A DNA stretch of 35,283 bases from Bacteroidales bacterium (lineage in GTDB: Bacteria; Bacteroidota; Bacteroidia; Bacteroidales; UBA7960). Position 1 is the stretch's first letter; every line of letters begins with the position of its first letter. Location: the NCBI GenBank assembly GCA_012521995.1, contig JAAYLH010000107.1:1-35283 (forward strand), in the 5' to 3' direction. A program made the translations under genes and the position numbers. The notes under the pieces are model-generated. The model ran no database searches. It had not been told where the DNA came from and worked only from the letters and a program-made list of their open reading frames with translations. Positions 16,307-25,145 of this stretch are shown piece after piece.

Positions 16307-17332
16307 ATGATAAACCCCGGGGTGGCCATTGTAATCCTGAACTGGAACGGTAAATCCTTTCTCGAGCAGTTCTTGCCCTCCGTTATCGAACACAGCCCTG
16401 CCCGGGCCAGGGTTGTCATTGCCGACAATGCATCTTCGGATGATTCCATTGATTTTCTGGAGGAGCATTATCCTGAATTGCAGTTGATCCGTCTAAAGGA
16501 AAACCTGGGTTATGCAGGAGGTTACAACGCCGCCCTCGGGCAGGTCGAAGCTGATTATTTTGTGCTCCTCAACTCAGACATTGAGGTACCACCCCATTGG
16601 GTCGAGCCTGTCATCGAATATCTGGAAGCCAATCCGAGGGTTGCTGCGGCCCAGCCGGACATCCTTTCATGGCACGAAAAACAACGCTATGAATATGCAG
16701 GGGCTGCAGGTGGGTTTATCGACATTCTTGCCTATCCCTTTTGCAGGGGTCGTATCTTTCAGCACCTGGAAGAAGCGCGCGGGCAATATGCCGAACCCAT
16801 GGAGGTGTTCTGGGCCACAGGGGCCTGCCTCTTTGTCCGGGCTGATGCCTTCCGCAAGGCAGGCGGCTTCGACCACAGGTTCTTTGCCCATATGGAAGAG
16901 GTCGACCTCTGCTGGCGCCTGCAAAACCTGGGATACAAGATCGCCGCCATCCCTGCTTCAAGGGTATACCATGTGGGCGGAGGCACCCTGCCCAAGTCGA
17001 GCCCCCTGAAGACCTTCCTGAATTTCCGCAACAGCCTGTGGCTGCTGACCAAAAACATGCCCACGCGTTATTTTTATCCCATCCTCCCCATACGCCTTGG
17101 GCTGGATGTCATGGCCGCCCTTAGCTTCCTGGCAGGAGGCAAATGGGCCGATGCTTGCGCCGTGTGCAGGGCGCATTTCGCTTTTTTCAGGAGCATCCGC
17201 AAAATCCGTGACCATGCAGCAAGCCTGCCCAAAAATCTCCCATCAGGTATGTATAAGGGCAGCATTGCCTTTACGCATTTTATCCGAAGGAAGAAAACCT
17301 TCCTTACGATTAATCACAAGAGAATGTCTTGA
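16307..17332 (+). CDS. Family 2 glycosyltransferase (rhamnosyltransferase-like)
   Basis: This is a 341-residue GT-A fold glycosyltransferase. The amino end AIVILNWNGKSFLEQ and ADNASSDDSIDFL are the nucleotide-sugar-binding part. LNSDIEVPPHW supplies the DxD-type metal site near residue 90. ATGACLFVRADAFRKAGGFD and HMEEVDLCWRLQNLGYKI form the acceptor and catalytic-base region typical of WbbL-like enzymes. A hydrophobic carboxyl stretch near 260-280 may bind the membrane. It is alone, not beside the polysaccharide operon, so sugar and acceptor are unknown. A TACTTTTA sequence at about 16255-16262 resembles a -7 box with one mismatch. Confidence 0.9.
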   Translation: MINPGVAIVILNWNGKSFLEQFLPSVIEHSPARARVVIADNASSDDSIDFLEEHYPELQLIRLKENLGYAGGYNAALGQVEADYFVLLNSDIEVPPHWVEPVIEYLEANPRVAAAQPDILSWHEKQRYEYAGAAGGFIDILAYPFCRGRIFQHLEEARGQYAEPMEVFWATGACLFVRADAFRKAGGFDHRFFAHMEEVDLCWRLQNLGYKIAAIPASRVYHVGGGTLPKSSPLKTFLNFRNSLWLLTKNMPTRYFYPILPIRLGLDVMAALSFLAGGKWADACAVCRAHFAFFRSIRKIRDHAASLPKNLPSGMYKGSIAFTHFIRRKKTFLTINHKRMS

Positions 17333-17343
17333 TTCCCCGGTGT

Positions 17344-17781
17344 TTATCCTTTGTTTTTTTGCCCTGAATGAATGAAGTTTTGAACGGCCAGGCGGTAGCT
17401 GTCGAGGCCAAAGCCCGCAATACATCCGGTGCAGTGAGGCCCGATCAGCGAACGGTGCCTGAAGTCTTCACGGGCAAAGATGTTTGAGATGTGCACCTCG
17501 ATCACGGGGGCTTTCATGGCTGCAAGGGCATCGGCCAGGGCCACGCTGGTGTGGGTATAGCCTCCCGCATTGAGGACGATCCCGTCAACCCAGGCGCCTG
17601 TGTCCTGGATCTTGCTGATCAACTCCCCCTCAAGATTGCTCTGGAAATAATCAATATGGACATTGGGGAACCAGGCCCTGAGTTTTTCAAGGTATCCGCC
17701 AAATCCTTCCTTGCCGTAAATGTCAGGCTCCCTATTGCCTAAGAGGTTCAGGTTGGGGCCGTTGATAATGATCAGCTTCAT
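17344..17781 (-). CDS. aroQ: Type II 3-dehydroquinate dehydratase
   Basis: AroQ dehydrates 3-dehydroquinate to 3-dehydroshikimate in the shikimate pathway. The protein has 145 residues, the usual size for the type II dodecameric enzyme. It begins MKLIIINGPNLNLLG; Arg17 and the catalytic Tyr22 are in NREPDIYG. NAGGYTHTSVAL and the VEVHISNIFARE block with its catalytic His are present. The start is the ATG at 17781. An extension to 17799 would need a TTG and adds six residues outside the family. It ends 12 bases from the stop of the GT2 gene, tail to tail, and diverges from the riboswitch-controlled receptor. Confidence 0.95.
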   Translation of the reverse strand: MKLIIINGPNLNLLGNREPDIYGKEGFGGYLEKLRAWFPNVHIDYFQSNLEGELISKIQDTGAWVDGIVLNAGGYTHTSVALADALAAMKAPVIEVHISNIFAREDFRHRSLIGPHCTGCIAGFGLDSYRLAVQNFIHSGQKNKG

Positions 17782-17867
17782 GCGAAATTTTTTATGCAAA
17801 TTAATGAAAATATGTTTGTGCTTCCCAACTTATCTGCCTTTTTAAACCCAAAAGCCGGCAATTCTCT

Positions 17868-17898
17868 TTTGCTTTCAGCGGGAATATTATTAACTTTG
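17868..17898 (+). promoter_or_regulatory. Promoter upstream of the TPP riboswitch
   Basis: TTTG (17868-17871), a 19-base spacer and TAACTTTG (17891-17898) match both Bacteroidota promoter elements exactly. Transcription would begin a few bases before the riboswitch at 17912. Confidence 0.75.
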
Positions 17899-17911
17899 CA
17901 TTGCTTTTCAA

Positions 17912-17993
17912 GAAATAGGGGTGCCCTAAATCACGGGCTGAGATCAAACCCATTGAACCTGCTCCGGGTAATGCCGGCGAAGGGAAGGGATAT
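17912..17993 (+). promoter_or_regulatory. TPP riboswitch (THI element)
   Basis: The conserved blocks appear in order: GGGGTGCC, GGGCTGAGA, ACCC, GAACCTG, CGGGTAATGCCGGCG and AAGGGA. These are the hallmarks of the thiamine pyrophosphate aptamer. It lies between a promoter at 17868 and the receptor ATG at 18061. Downstream, CCCTATTT (18014-18021) is an exact complement of AAATAGGG (17913-17920) at the 5' edge of the aptamer, and GAGCGG/CCGCTC (18001-18028) can form a stem around it. These may make up the expression platform. No T-run is seen, so control of translation is as likely as termination. Confidence 0.93.
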
Positions 17994-18060
17994 AAACAAA
18001 GAGCGGTCTTTTTCCCTATTTTCCGCTCAATGTTTAACCAGAAAAAAAGGAATTTTTAAA

Positions 18061-20493
18061 ATGAGAAGAAAGATGCTGGTCACGGCTTTATGCCTGATCA
18101 TGTCATTGGCTGGTATGAGCCAGCATGCACTGCAGGGCCGCATTTATGACAAGGAGGCCCTGATGGCCCTGCCCGGGGCCAATGTTGTTGTAAAAGGAAC
18201 TTTTAAAGGGGTTTTCACAAACAACGAAGGCCGTTTTGAGCTCGATAACCTGCCTGCAGGATTGGCAGTGGTTCTGGTGAGCTACATAGGATATGAAACG
18301 GCTGAGGTGACTATTGAGCTGCCAGCCCGTTCGCCTCTTGAGGTTGGCCTGGTGCCCACAGCTACCCTGGCGGGCGAGGTGATCGTAACCGGCTTGCGTG
18401 CCGATGGGCGCACCCCTGCAACCTATACCGACATCCGGGGCGATGAGCTGGCTAGCAGAAACCTGGGGCAGGACCTGCCCTTCCTGATCAGTCTGACGCC
18501 CTCGGTGATTGTCAGCTCGGATGCCGGGGCAGGGGTAGGCTATACCTGGATGAAGATCAGGGGCAGCGACGATACCCGCATCAACGTGACCCTCAATGGA
18601 GTGCCGCTCAACAACCCTGAATCGCACGGCGTCTGGTGGGTCAACACCCCCGATGTTTCCACATCGGTCAGCAGTATGCAGGTGCAGCGCGGAGTGGGGC
18701 TCAGCACCCACGGGGCAGGGGCCTTCGGCGCCACCATTAGCCTGAAGACCCACGACCTGAAGGAAACCACTTATGCTGAGCTGGAGAACTCCTTCGGCTC
18801 CTTCAACACCCTGAAAAACACCGCCAGCTTCGGCACAGGCCTGTTGAAGGGCAAATGGGCCTTCGACGGACGACTTTCCAGGATCGCTTCCGATGGCTAT
18901 GTCGATCGTGGCTCCTCCGACCTTAAGTCATTCTACCTCTCAGGAGGCTTTTTTGGCAAAAAGACCGTGATCAAGGCCATTACCTTCTCGGGTACCCAGT
19001 CGACTTACCAGGCCTGGAACGGGGTGCCCGGCTTTCTGCTGGAAACCGACCGCACCTACAACCCTTCGGGCCTTTATTACGACAATGATGGGAATGCCCT
19101 GTTTTATGACAATGAAACCGATAACTACCAGCAGGACCATTATCAGCTCCACCTCTCCCATGCTTTTTCTTCCGAGCTGACAGCCAGTGCTTCCCTGCAC
19201 TACACCCGCGGCCGTGGCTATTATGAGCAGTACCGCTACGACGACAAGTTCAGCAGCTACAACCTGCCCAATGTCGAGCTGGGCGAGCAGACCATCAGCC
19301 GCAGCGACCTGATCAGGCAGCGCTGGCTCGACAATCATTTTGCAGGGATGGTCTTCTCGCTGAACTACAATTCCTTCAACAGGCTCTCGCTTACCTGGGG
19401 TGGCGCGGCCAACCATTACAATGGCCATCACTTTGGCGAGATCATCTGGGCGCGTTATGCCCAGCACGTGAACAAAGACTTCAGGTATTACGACAACGAT
19501 GCCCTGAAGGATGATATCAATACCTATGTGAAGGCCATTTTTGAGCTGCTGCCAGGCTTGAATGTCCTGGCCGATATGCAGTACCGCCATGTGGGCTATA
19601 CCTTTGAAGGCCCTGCCTGGGTGATGGGCGAAGTAGTGCCCATCGACCAGACGGTCAGTTATGATTTCTTCAACCCCAAGGCGGGTATCAGTTGGGCCAT
19701 CAACCCTTCCGGTACTGTTTACACCTTTGCCGGAATCGGCAATCGTGAGCCCGTCAGGCGCGACTTCACCGAGTCCTCGCCCGAAAGCCGCCCCCGCCCC
19801 GAGACCATGCGCAACGTGGAACTGGGCTACCGCTTCCAGGGGAAAAGAACCCTGCTTGCCGCCAACCTTTACCTGATGGATTACAAGGACCAATTGATCC
19901 TCACAGGCCAGATCAATGATGTTGGGGGCTTTACCCGAACCAATATTGAGGACAGCTACCGCGCAGGAATTGAACTGGAGGCAGGCCTGATCATCAGCCC
20001 AAAGCTGCAGTGGCAGGGCAATGCATCCTTCAGCAGGAATAAAATTGAGCTCTTTGTCGAATATTCCGATGCCTACGATAATGACTGGAACTGGACGGGT
20101 ACCGATGTGCAGGAATACCTCGATACTGATATTTCGTTCTCCCCATCGGTGGTGGCTGCAAGCATCTTCACCTTTGAGCCCCTGGAGGACCTCTACCTCA
20201 GCCTGAACAGCAAATATGTGGGCAAGCAGTACATCGACAACACCATGAGCAATGACCGGGCCCTGGACGCTTATTTTGTCAACGATTTAAGGCTGAATTA
20301 CGTGCTTCACCCAAGCTTCTTCCGTGAGGTCGAACTGGTGGCCCAGGTCAGCAACCTCTTTAACGCGCTTTACGAAACTAACGCCTGGATTTATAAGGGC
20401 GTAGTTGGCGACCAGGGGATGACTACCATCGAAGATGGTTATTTTCCCCAGGCAGGAAGGCATTTTATGGCAGGGGTCAATTTTCGCTTCTAA
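18061..20493 (+). CDS. TonB-dependent outer-membrane receptor, probable thiamine (or precursor) transporter
   Basis: This is an 810-residue outer-membrane receptor. After a signal peptide (KMLVTALCLIMSLAGMSQ) comes a CarboxypepD_reg-like beta domain at about 20-100, with GANVVVKGTFKGVFTNNEGR. The TonB plug at about 105-230 includes MKIRGSDDTRINVTLNGVP and VQRGVGLSTHGAGAFGATI. The rest is a 22-strand barrel that ends in aromatic FRF at the carboxyl terminus, as expected for BAM insertion. The open frame extends upstream through the riboswitch to 17794, but the signal peptide fixes the start at 18061. The TPP riboswitch points to thiamine or a related vitamer as the ligand. No pnuT or thiamine kinase gene follows. 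Confidence 0.92.
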   Translation: MRRKMLVTALCLIMSLAGMSQHALQGRIYDKEALMALPGANVVVKGTFKGVFTNNEGRFELDNLPAGLAVVLVSYIGYETAEVTIELPARSPLEVGLVPTATLAGEVIVTGLRADGRTPATYTDIRGDELASRNLGQDLPFLISLTPSVIVSSDAGAGVGYTWMKIRGSDDTRINVTLNGVPLNNPESHGVWWVNTPDVSTSVSSMQVQRGVGLSTHGAGAFGATISLKTHDLKETTYAELENSFGSFNTLKNTASFGTGLLKGKWAFDGRLSRIASDGYVDRGSSDLKSFYLSGGFFGKKTVIKAITFSGTQSTYQAWNGVPGFLLETDRTYNPSGLYYDNDGNALFYDNETDNYQQDHYQLHLSHAFSSELTASASLHYTRGRGYYEQYRYDDKFSSYNLPNVELGEQTISRSDLIRQRWLDNHFAGMVFSLNYNSFNRLSLTWGGAANHYNGHHFGEIIWARYAQHVNKDFRYYDNDALKDDINTYVKAIFELLPGLNVLADMQYRHVGYTFEGPAWVMGEVVPIDQTVSYDFFNPKAGISWAINPSGTVYTFAGIGNREPVRRDFTESSPESRPRPETMRNVELGYRFQGKRTLLAANLYLMDYKDQLILTGQINDVGGFTRTNIEDSYRAGIELEAGLIISPKLQWQGNASFSRNKIELFVEYSDAYDNDWNWTGTDVQEYLDTDISFSPSVVAASIFTFEPLEDLYLSLNSKYVGKQYIDNTMSNDRALDAYFVNDLRLNYVLHPSFFREVELVAQVSNLFNALYETNAWIYKGVVGDQGMTTIEDGYFPQAGRHFMAGVNFRF

Positions 20494-20537
20494 ACAGTTG
20501 GGCCTCGCTCCATAATACCACAAAACTGCTTTTTAGC

Positions 20538-20581
20538 TTAAACGGTGTTTAGTCGGTTTAAACCGACTAAACACCGTTTAA
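20538..20581. repeat. Perfect 44-bp palindrome
   Basis: Every base from 20538 to 20559 pairs with 20560 to 20581, with the centre at GGTTTAAACC. Each 22-base arm reads as two 11-base units, for example ACCGACTAAAC then ACCGTTTAAAC on the right, so it resembles the hairpin at 15793. It begins 45 bases after the receptor stop. There is no T-run after it, so it is not a classical intrinsic terminator. The rest of 20494-20829 holds no gene that I can see. Confidence 0.9.
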
Positions 20582-20829
20582 ACTCCCCGTATAGCCCATG
20601 GATGCTGGCTTTCAGAAATGAAAAAATGATGCATGTTTATTGTTGTGGATGAGCCTTGTCCTTTTAATTATTGTCTGGATTTTAGGCTGGAATCTTGGGA
20701 CTTTTTGGAGGGGGAGCATTGAATTTTTAAAGACATCTTTTCTCTTGACCTGAGCAATGAATTCCTTGTTTAAAGGGAAGGAAGCCCTTAAAAAGGCTCA
20801 ATGTAATCTAAAAAAAGCTTGACAGGAGT

Positions 20830-21954
20830 TTAGTTTTCCTCTTCCGTTTTCGGAGGTTTTTCGGGAATTGTTTCGTCGGAGCCCGTTTCCTCCTCATCCA
20901 GTTTGCGGTGGATGACGTAATTTCGCCATTTTCCGATCACCTGCTGCATGTCGTCAGGCAGTTCTGAGTCGAAAAACATGGTTTTCCCAGTGGTGGGGTG
21001 TTTGAATCCGAGGGTTTTGGCGTGCAGTGCATGACGCGGCAGGAGGTTAAAGCAGTTGGTGATAAACTGCTTGTACTTCGTAAACGTGGTTCCTTTGAGT
21101 ATCCTGTCTCCCCCGTAGGTATCATCATTAAATACAGGATGGCCAACATACTTGAAGTGGGCCCTGATCTGGTGGGTTCGTCCTGTTTCAAGCTTGCATT
21201 CCACCAGGGTCACATATCCGAATCGCTCGAGTACGCGGTAATGGGTTATGGCGTGTTTGCCATAGGCGCCATCGGGGAATACATCCATCACCTTGCGGTT
21301 TTTCAGGCTGCGGCCTATGTGTCCCGTGATTGTGCCTTCATCTTCCTTAAAGTCGCCCCACACCAGGGCGTTGTAAATGCGGTCGATTTTTCGGTCGAAG
21401 AACAGCTTGGCCAGGCGGGTTTGGGCAATCTCGGTCTTGGCCACAACCATTATGCCCGAGGTGTTCTTGTCGAGGCGATGCACCAGCCCTGGTTTGATGT
21501 CCTCTTCGTTTTGCAGGGGCAGATTTCCAAAGCGATGTACCAGGGCATTGACCAGGGTGCCTGTATAGTTGCCGTATGCGGGATGGACCACCAGGCCTGC
21601 CTCCTTGTTGATCACGATCAGGTCGTCATCTTCAAACAGGACATTGATGGGGATGTCCTGGGGGATCAGCTCAATTTCGCGGGGCGGATAAGCCATCACG
21701 ATGCTGATCACATCGCCGGGCTTGACTTTGTAGTTCGATTTTACGGGTTGTTCGTTGACCAGGATGTTGCCTGCCTTTGCGGCCATCTGGACCTTGTTGC
21801 GGCTGGCATTTTCGATGCGCGAAGTCAAATATTTGTCGATCCGCAGCAGGCCTTGTCCACGATCGGCGACAAAGCGGTAATGCTCGTACAACTCCTGTTC
21901 GTCGCCGCTTTCTTCCAGGTCATCCTCTTCGGGAAGGTCTCTTTCGTCTATCAT
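20830..21954 (-). CDS. rluD: RluD-family 23S rRNA pseudouridine synthase
   Basis: This is a 374-residue pseudouridine synthase; RluD-type enzymes modify uridines in helix 69 of 23S rRNA. The order is an acidic amino-terminal extension (1-25), an S4 RNA-binding domain at about 35-95 (LRIDKYLTSRI, GNILVNEQPVK) and the catalytic domain. The catalytic aspartate is D162 in GLVHRLDKNTSGIMVV. ETGRTHQIRAHF is the second conserved block. The tail is rich in Glu, Lys and Pro. It is the last gene of a three-gene run with the T9SS protein (11 bases upstream) and the PASTA protein. Which uridines it modifies is inferred from the family. Confidence 0.93.
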   Translation of the reverse strand: MIDERDLPEEDDLEESGDEQELYEHYRFVADRGQGLLRIDKYLTSRIENASRNKVQMAAKAGNILVNEQPVKSNYKVKPGDVISIVMAYPPREIELIPQDIPINVLFEDDDLIVINKEAGLVVHPAYGNYTGTLVNALVHRFGNLPLQNEEDIKPGLVHRLDKNTSGIMVVAKTEIAQTRLAKLFFDRKIDRIYNALVWGDFKEDEGTITGHIGRSLKNRKVMDVFPDGAYGKHAITHYRVLERFGYVTLVECKLETGRTHQIRAHFKYVGHPVFNDDTYGGDRILKGTTFTKYKQFITNCFNLLPRHALHAKTLGFKHPTTGKTMFFDSELPDDMQQVIGKWRNYVIHRKLDEEETGSDETIPEKPPKTEEEN

Positions 21955-21965
21955 TCCCTGTAGTT

Positions 21966-23906
21966 TTAACGGGCAATAATGAAGCGCAGGGCCCGGCTTT
22001 GGTGGCTTGGCGGATGGGTGATGCGCAGGAGGTAAATGCCGTTGCTGAAGGCGCTGACATCCAGCTCTTTTATGTATTCTCCTGAAAGCAGGAGGCGGCC
22101 ACTGAGGTCGAACACCTCAAGCCTTACTTCTTCGGGATGCAGGCCGGGTTCATCCAGCCTTATGTTCAGGAGTCCGTGGTGCAAGGGGTTCGGGTAGACA
22201 TTCACGCCCAAGCTGAGCCGGGGTAATTCAACCGCCACGGTTTGCTGGGGACCGAAAACTGGCCTGATCATCAAGGCGCCTTCGTAAATGGTGGGCACCC
22301 ATTCATTGCCAATATTGTAAAAAATGTTTTGGCCTGCCTGTCCGTTGGCATCATACCCAATGTTCAGGAATCCCTCGTTGAGCTGGCGCCAGCCAATGTA
22401 GATGGTGTCAGACACCGGGATGGGCTCATCCAGGTAAAAGGTGGCAAAGCCATTGAGGCCATCTTCAAATTCGGGGGTGATGACTTCCGATTCATAGAGG
22501 ATCTCTTCAGGGTCGAGGTTTTTCCAAACGGTCAGGTAAAAAGGAATGTCGTTGCTTTCCGAAAGGGTGCGGTTGAAAAAGAACTGTACCGCTTCCAGGG
22601 TGTCGGTTTTGCTGAGGATGAAGCGATAGGCACCGCGGGCATTTTTTCCGGCCAGGCCATAACCGCTCTCAGGCACCCCGTCGTCGTAGGCGAAATAATT
22701 CCGGAATACTTGCTCGTAAACGATGGTGTCGTTGCGTTGGTAGCTGTCGCCTGCCACGCCTTCGCGAATAATATGAATCACCTTGAAATGGCGCTCAGCA
22801 GCAGGGGCAGTGGGCAGGGGGTTCTGGATGACGATGGGGTTGGTATGGGGCTGGTAGTTCTGATAGCCTTCCTGAATGAAGGGGGCGATATTCCAGGTCC
22901 CGCCGGAATAGGTCCTGATGTTGGTGCCTGATTCATCCTGGATGAAATAACGGTAGACGTAGTTGTAAATAATGCCTCCCAGGTTGGTGATCTTCAGATC
23001 GAGATTGCTTTTCAGGTGCGATTGTGGGTTTATGATGTAATGGGACCAGGGCATCGAGGTATAGTGCTTTAGGATGGAGGAGGCCCCATCGGCAAAGGCG
23101 ATGTCGAAATAGGATTCGTTGAAAACGCTTCGTCCCTGGTCGAGCAGGATGTAGTCGATGTTCCAGATATTGTTATTTCCCCCCATATTGACGGGGGTTT
23201 TATTGGTCTCGATGGAAAAACTGGAGTAGTTTTTAAACCTGAATCTGAAGTCGTTGCGGAAGAATGCGGGGTCGGTAATAAAGAGGGCCACGCGTTTGAA
23301 GTAGGGGAAGCTTTCATTGGCAAAGTTGGCTAGGGATTCGCCCTCAGCCCGCCAAACGGATTCCCATTCATCGGGTACCCAAACGGTTTCGCCTTCTTCG
23401 TTTTCGTCATAATAGCCCGGGCTGCGCAAGAATTCGAGCACGAGGGAGTCGCGGTCGCGCGGGGCGCTGCCCTTGCCCTGCGGTTGGTAATAAAAGCTGA
23501 GCAGGACCGAGTCGGCGGGGGCCAGCTCGCCCAGGCTGATAGGATGTGAAGTCAGGTGGTCAGCCACAAACTGGTAAGCATTCTCAAAAGCTTCTTCATA
23601 GATATTTCCCTGCTTATCGAGCGCATCGAAGGTGGCCACCCCAACGGTCTTGGCATGAACGGCAAAGCTGTTGTTGATGAATGCCGAGCTGTCGGCCCAG
23701 AGTGCCGGATCGGGGAATGGGCCTGGGTAGCTGAAGTCCTCACGGAAGGGAAGGTTCAGCTGCTTAGGTTCGGCATTCTGGGTCTTTATCTGGGTTTCAA
23801 TGGCGGCTTTCCGGGGGTTGCTGAGCAAAGGCAACAGCATCTCCTGGGCCGTGGCTACCGTGCTCAGTAGCAGAAATCCAATGAAAGCGGAAATGGCTTT
23901 ATTCAT
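21966..23906 (-). CDS. T9SS type A sorting-domain surface protein
   Basis: This is a 646-residue secreted protein of unknown function. It has a signal peptide (MNKAISAFIGFLLLSTVATAQ). A long region (about 50-540) of beta-sandwich sequence follows, with two jelly-roll-like segments (FREDFSYPGPFPD near 53 and FAYDDGVPESGYGL near 395). The carboxyl-terminal domain (VYPNPLHHGLLNIRL, then SGRLLLSG and SNGIYLLRI) is the T9SS type A sorting signal, which sends the protein across the outer membrane. No catalytic motif is visible. It sits between the PASTA gene (58 bases) and rluD (11 bases). Confidence 0.88.
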   Translation of the reverse strand: MNKAISAFIGFLLLSTVATAQEMLLPLLSNPRKAAIETQIKTQNAEPKQLNLPFREDFSYPGPFPDPALWADSSAFINNSFAVHAKTVGVATFDALDKQGNIYEEAFENAYQFVADHLTSHPISLGELAPADSVLLSFYYQPQGKGSAPRDRDSLVLEFLRSPGYYDENEEGETVWVPDEWESVWRAEGESLANFANESFPYFKRVALFITDPAFFRNDFRFRFKNYSSFSIETNKTPVNMGGNNNIWNIDYILLDQGRSVFNESYFDIAFADGASSILKHYTSMPWSHYIINPQSHLKSNLDLKITNLGGIIYNYVYRYFIQDESGTNIRTYSGGTWNIAPFIQEGYQNYQPHTNPIVIQNPLPTAPAAERHFKVIHIIREGVAGDSYQRNDTIVYEQVFRNYFAYDDGVPESGYGLAGKNARGAYRFILSKTDTLEAVQFFFNRTLSESNDIPFYLTVWKNLDPEEILYESEVITPEFEDGLNGFATFYLDEPIPVSDTIYIGWRQLNEGFLNIGYDANGQAGQNIFYNIGNEWVPTIYEGALMIRPVFGPQQTVAVELPRLSLGVNVYPNPLHHGLLNIRLDEPGLHPEEVRLEVFDLSGRLLLSGEYIKELDVSAFSNGIYLLRITHPPSHQSRALRFIIAR

Positions 23907-23964
23907 ATTTCTTGCTCTTTTCTGGGGCTCATGGGGCTTTTGTGGGTTTTATTCCCGAAAGGGG

Positions 23965-24975
23965 TTAAAACTGATCGATGGAGCGGTACCAGACATCCAC
24001 TTTGCTGCCTTTCCTGACAAGGACATCCTGGTTGTAATCGGGCTCCTGCTTGTACACCCTGGCATTCTGTCTGGAAACGTTTTTTTCGAAGGTTTCATTG
24101 CCCAGCACCAGCGAATTTTCTTCCAGGCTTGCCCTGACCTCCTCGGGGTTTTTCCCGTAAAGGAGGGGAACGGACACGTTTTCCATTTCCGAAAGGTATT
24201 CATCGAAGTCAAAGCGCCTGCCCGAACGGTACGTAAGATTGACAGAGCTTCCTGCCAGCAGGTGCTGCCGTTGCATGTTGGGGTCGGGCGATTGCTGGAA
24301 GACCCTGGGGTCGTCGTCCTGGTCGTCGAGGAATTCCTCGGTGCCAACATTAAGCGAAACGGCATGGAGGGCGTCGATGGCCTCATTGCGGGGCTTTCCC
24401 AGCAGGGAAGGAACTCTGACGGTAGTCTCGCCCAGGCCCCTGCCGATGACCAGGTCGATGGCTGTGCCTTTTTCGACCGAAGTGCCAGGCTCTATTTTCC
24501 CGTTGTTGAACTTTTGATCCAGGACGGCATTCTGGGCGATGTCGTGCCTGTATTCCATATTTCCGACCTTCAGGCCATAGGCTTCCAGCAGCGCCAGTGC
24601 CTGACGCATCGAAAGGTCAACCAGGTTGGGCATGGGTACCATCTCGGGCAGCACGGCAACCTTGGTGAGGTAAATGGTGCGGTTCTTTTTCACCTCAATG
24701 CCCGGCAAGGGATCCTGGCTGGCAATGGTCCCTTTGGGGCTGGTGTCATCGAAGATGGAGTCGTTGATCGTATACCGCAGATCCATTTTTCGCAAAATGG
24801 TCGAAGCTTCCTGTTCGGTTAGGCCATTGAGGTCTGGAACGGTAATTGTTCGGCCGTGGTGTGTATATATATCAAGCAGTTTCAGTGATACCCATAAAAC
24901 CACTATTCCGGCTGCGGCAGCCAGCAGCACATTACGAAGGAAGACCTTGCTTTTGACAAATTCCCAAAGACTCAT
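23965..24975 (-). CDS. Membrane-anchored PASTA-domain protein
   Basis: This is a 336-residue protein with a short cytoplasmic start, one membrane segment at about 15-34 (VLLAAAAGIVVLWVSLKLL) and a periplasmic region. The periplasmic part contains three PASTA domains (about 43-110, 112-185, 186-260) and a fourth, weaker one (about 265-333). Repeated motifs such as VPDLNGLTEQEA, MPNLVDLSMRQA and VPSLLGKPRNEA mark the domain starts. PASTA domains bind uncrosslinked peptidoglycan. There is no kinase or penicillin-binding domain, which is the known form in Bacteroidota. The divergent neighbour ddl supports a cell-wall role. Confidence 0.9.
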   Translation of the reverse strand: MSLWEFVKSKVFLRNVLLAAAAGIVVLWVSLKLLDIYTHHGRTITVPDLNGLTEQEASTILRKMDLRYTINDSIFDDTSPKGTIASQDPLPGIEVKKNRTIYLTKVAVLPEMVPMPNLVDLSMRQALALLEAYGLKVGNMEYRHDIAQNAVLDQKFNNGKIEPGTSVEKGTAIDLVIGRGLGETTVRVPSLLGKPRNEAIDALHAVSLNVGTEEFLDDQDDDPRVFQQSPDPNMQRQHLLAGSSVNLTYRSGRRFDFDEYLSEMENVSVPLLYGKNPEEVRASLEENSLVLGNETFEKNVSRQNARVYKQEPDYNQDVLVRKGSKVDVWYRSIDQF

Positions 24976-25054
24976 CGTGAAATTTAATTAAAGCGTAAAA
25001 ATACGAATTAATGCTGATTTTTTCTGCATAGGCTGCGAGGCCTTCAATTTTTCT

Positions 25055-25062
25055 TAAGTTTG
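25055..25062 (+). promoter_or_regulatory. Putative -7 box of ddl
   Basis: TAAGTTTG matches TAnnTTTG exactly. No clear -33 element is seen at the normal spacing. It would start transcription near 25070, after a possible GTG at 25065, which supports the start at 25146. Confidence 0.42.
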
Positions 25063-25145
25063 TTGTGAGAAATGCCCCGGTATGCACCGGCAGAGCCCGC
25101 GGCATTTTCGGTTTGTTAATTCCCTGGAAAATAAATAATTATCCT

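Noticed and set aside
17794-18060. An in-frame amino-terminal extension of the TonB receptor
   Set aside because: It would translate the TPP riboswitch. The signal peptide begins at 18061.
20538-20581. An intrinsic terminator or an insertion-sequence end
   Set aside because: There is no T-run on either side, no target-site duplication and no transposase gene.
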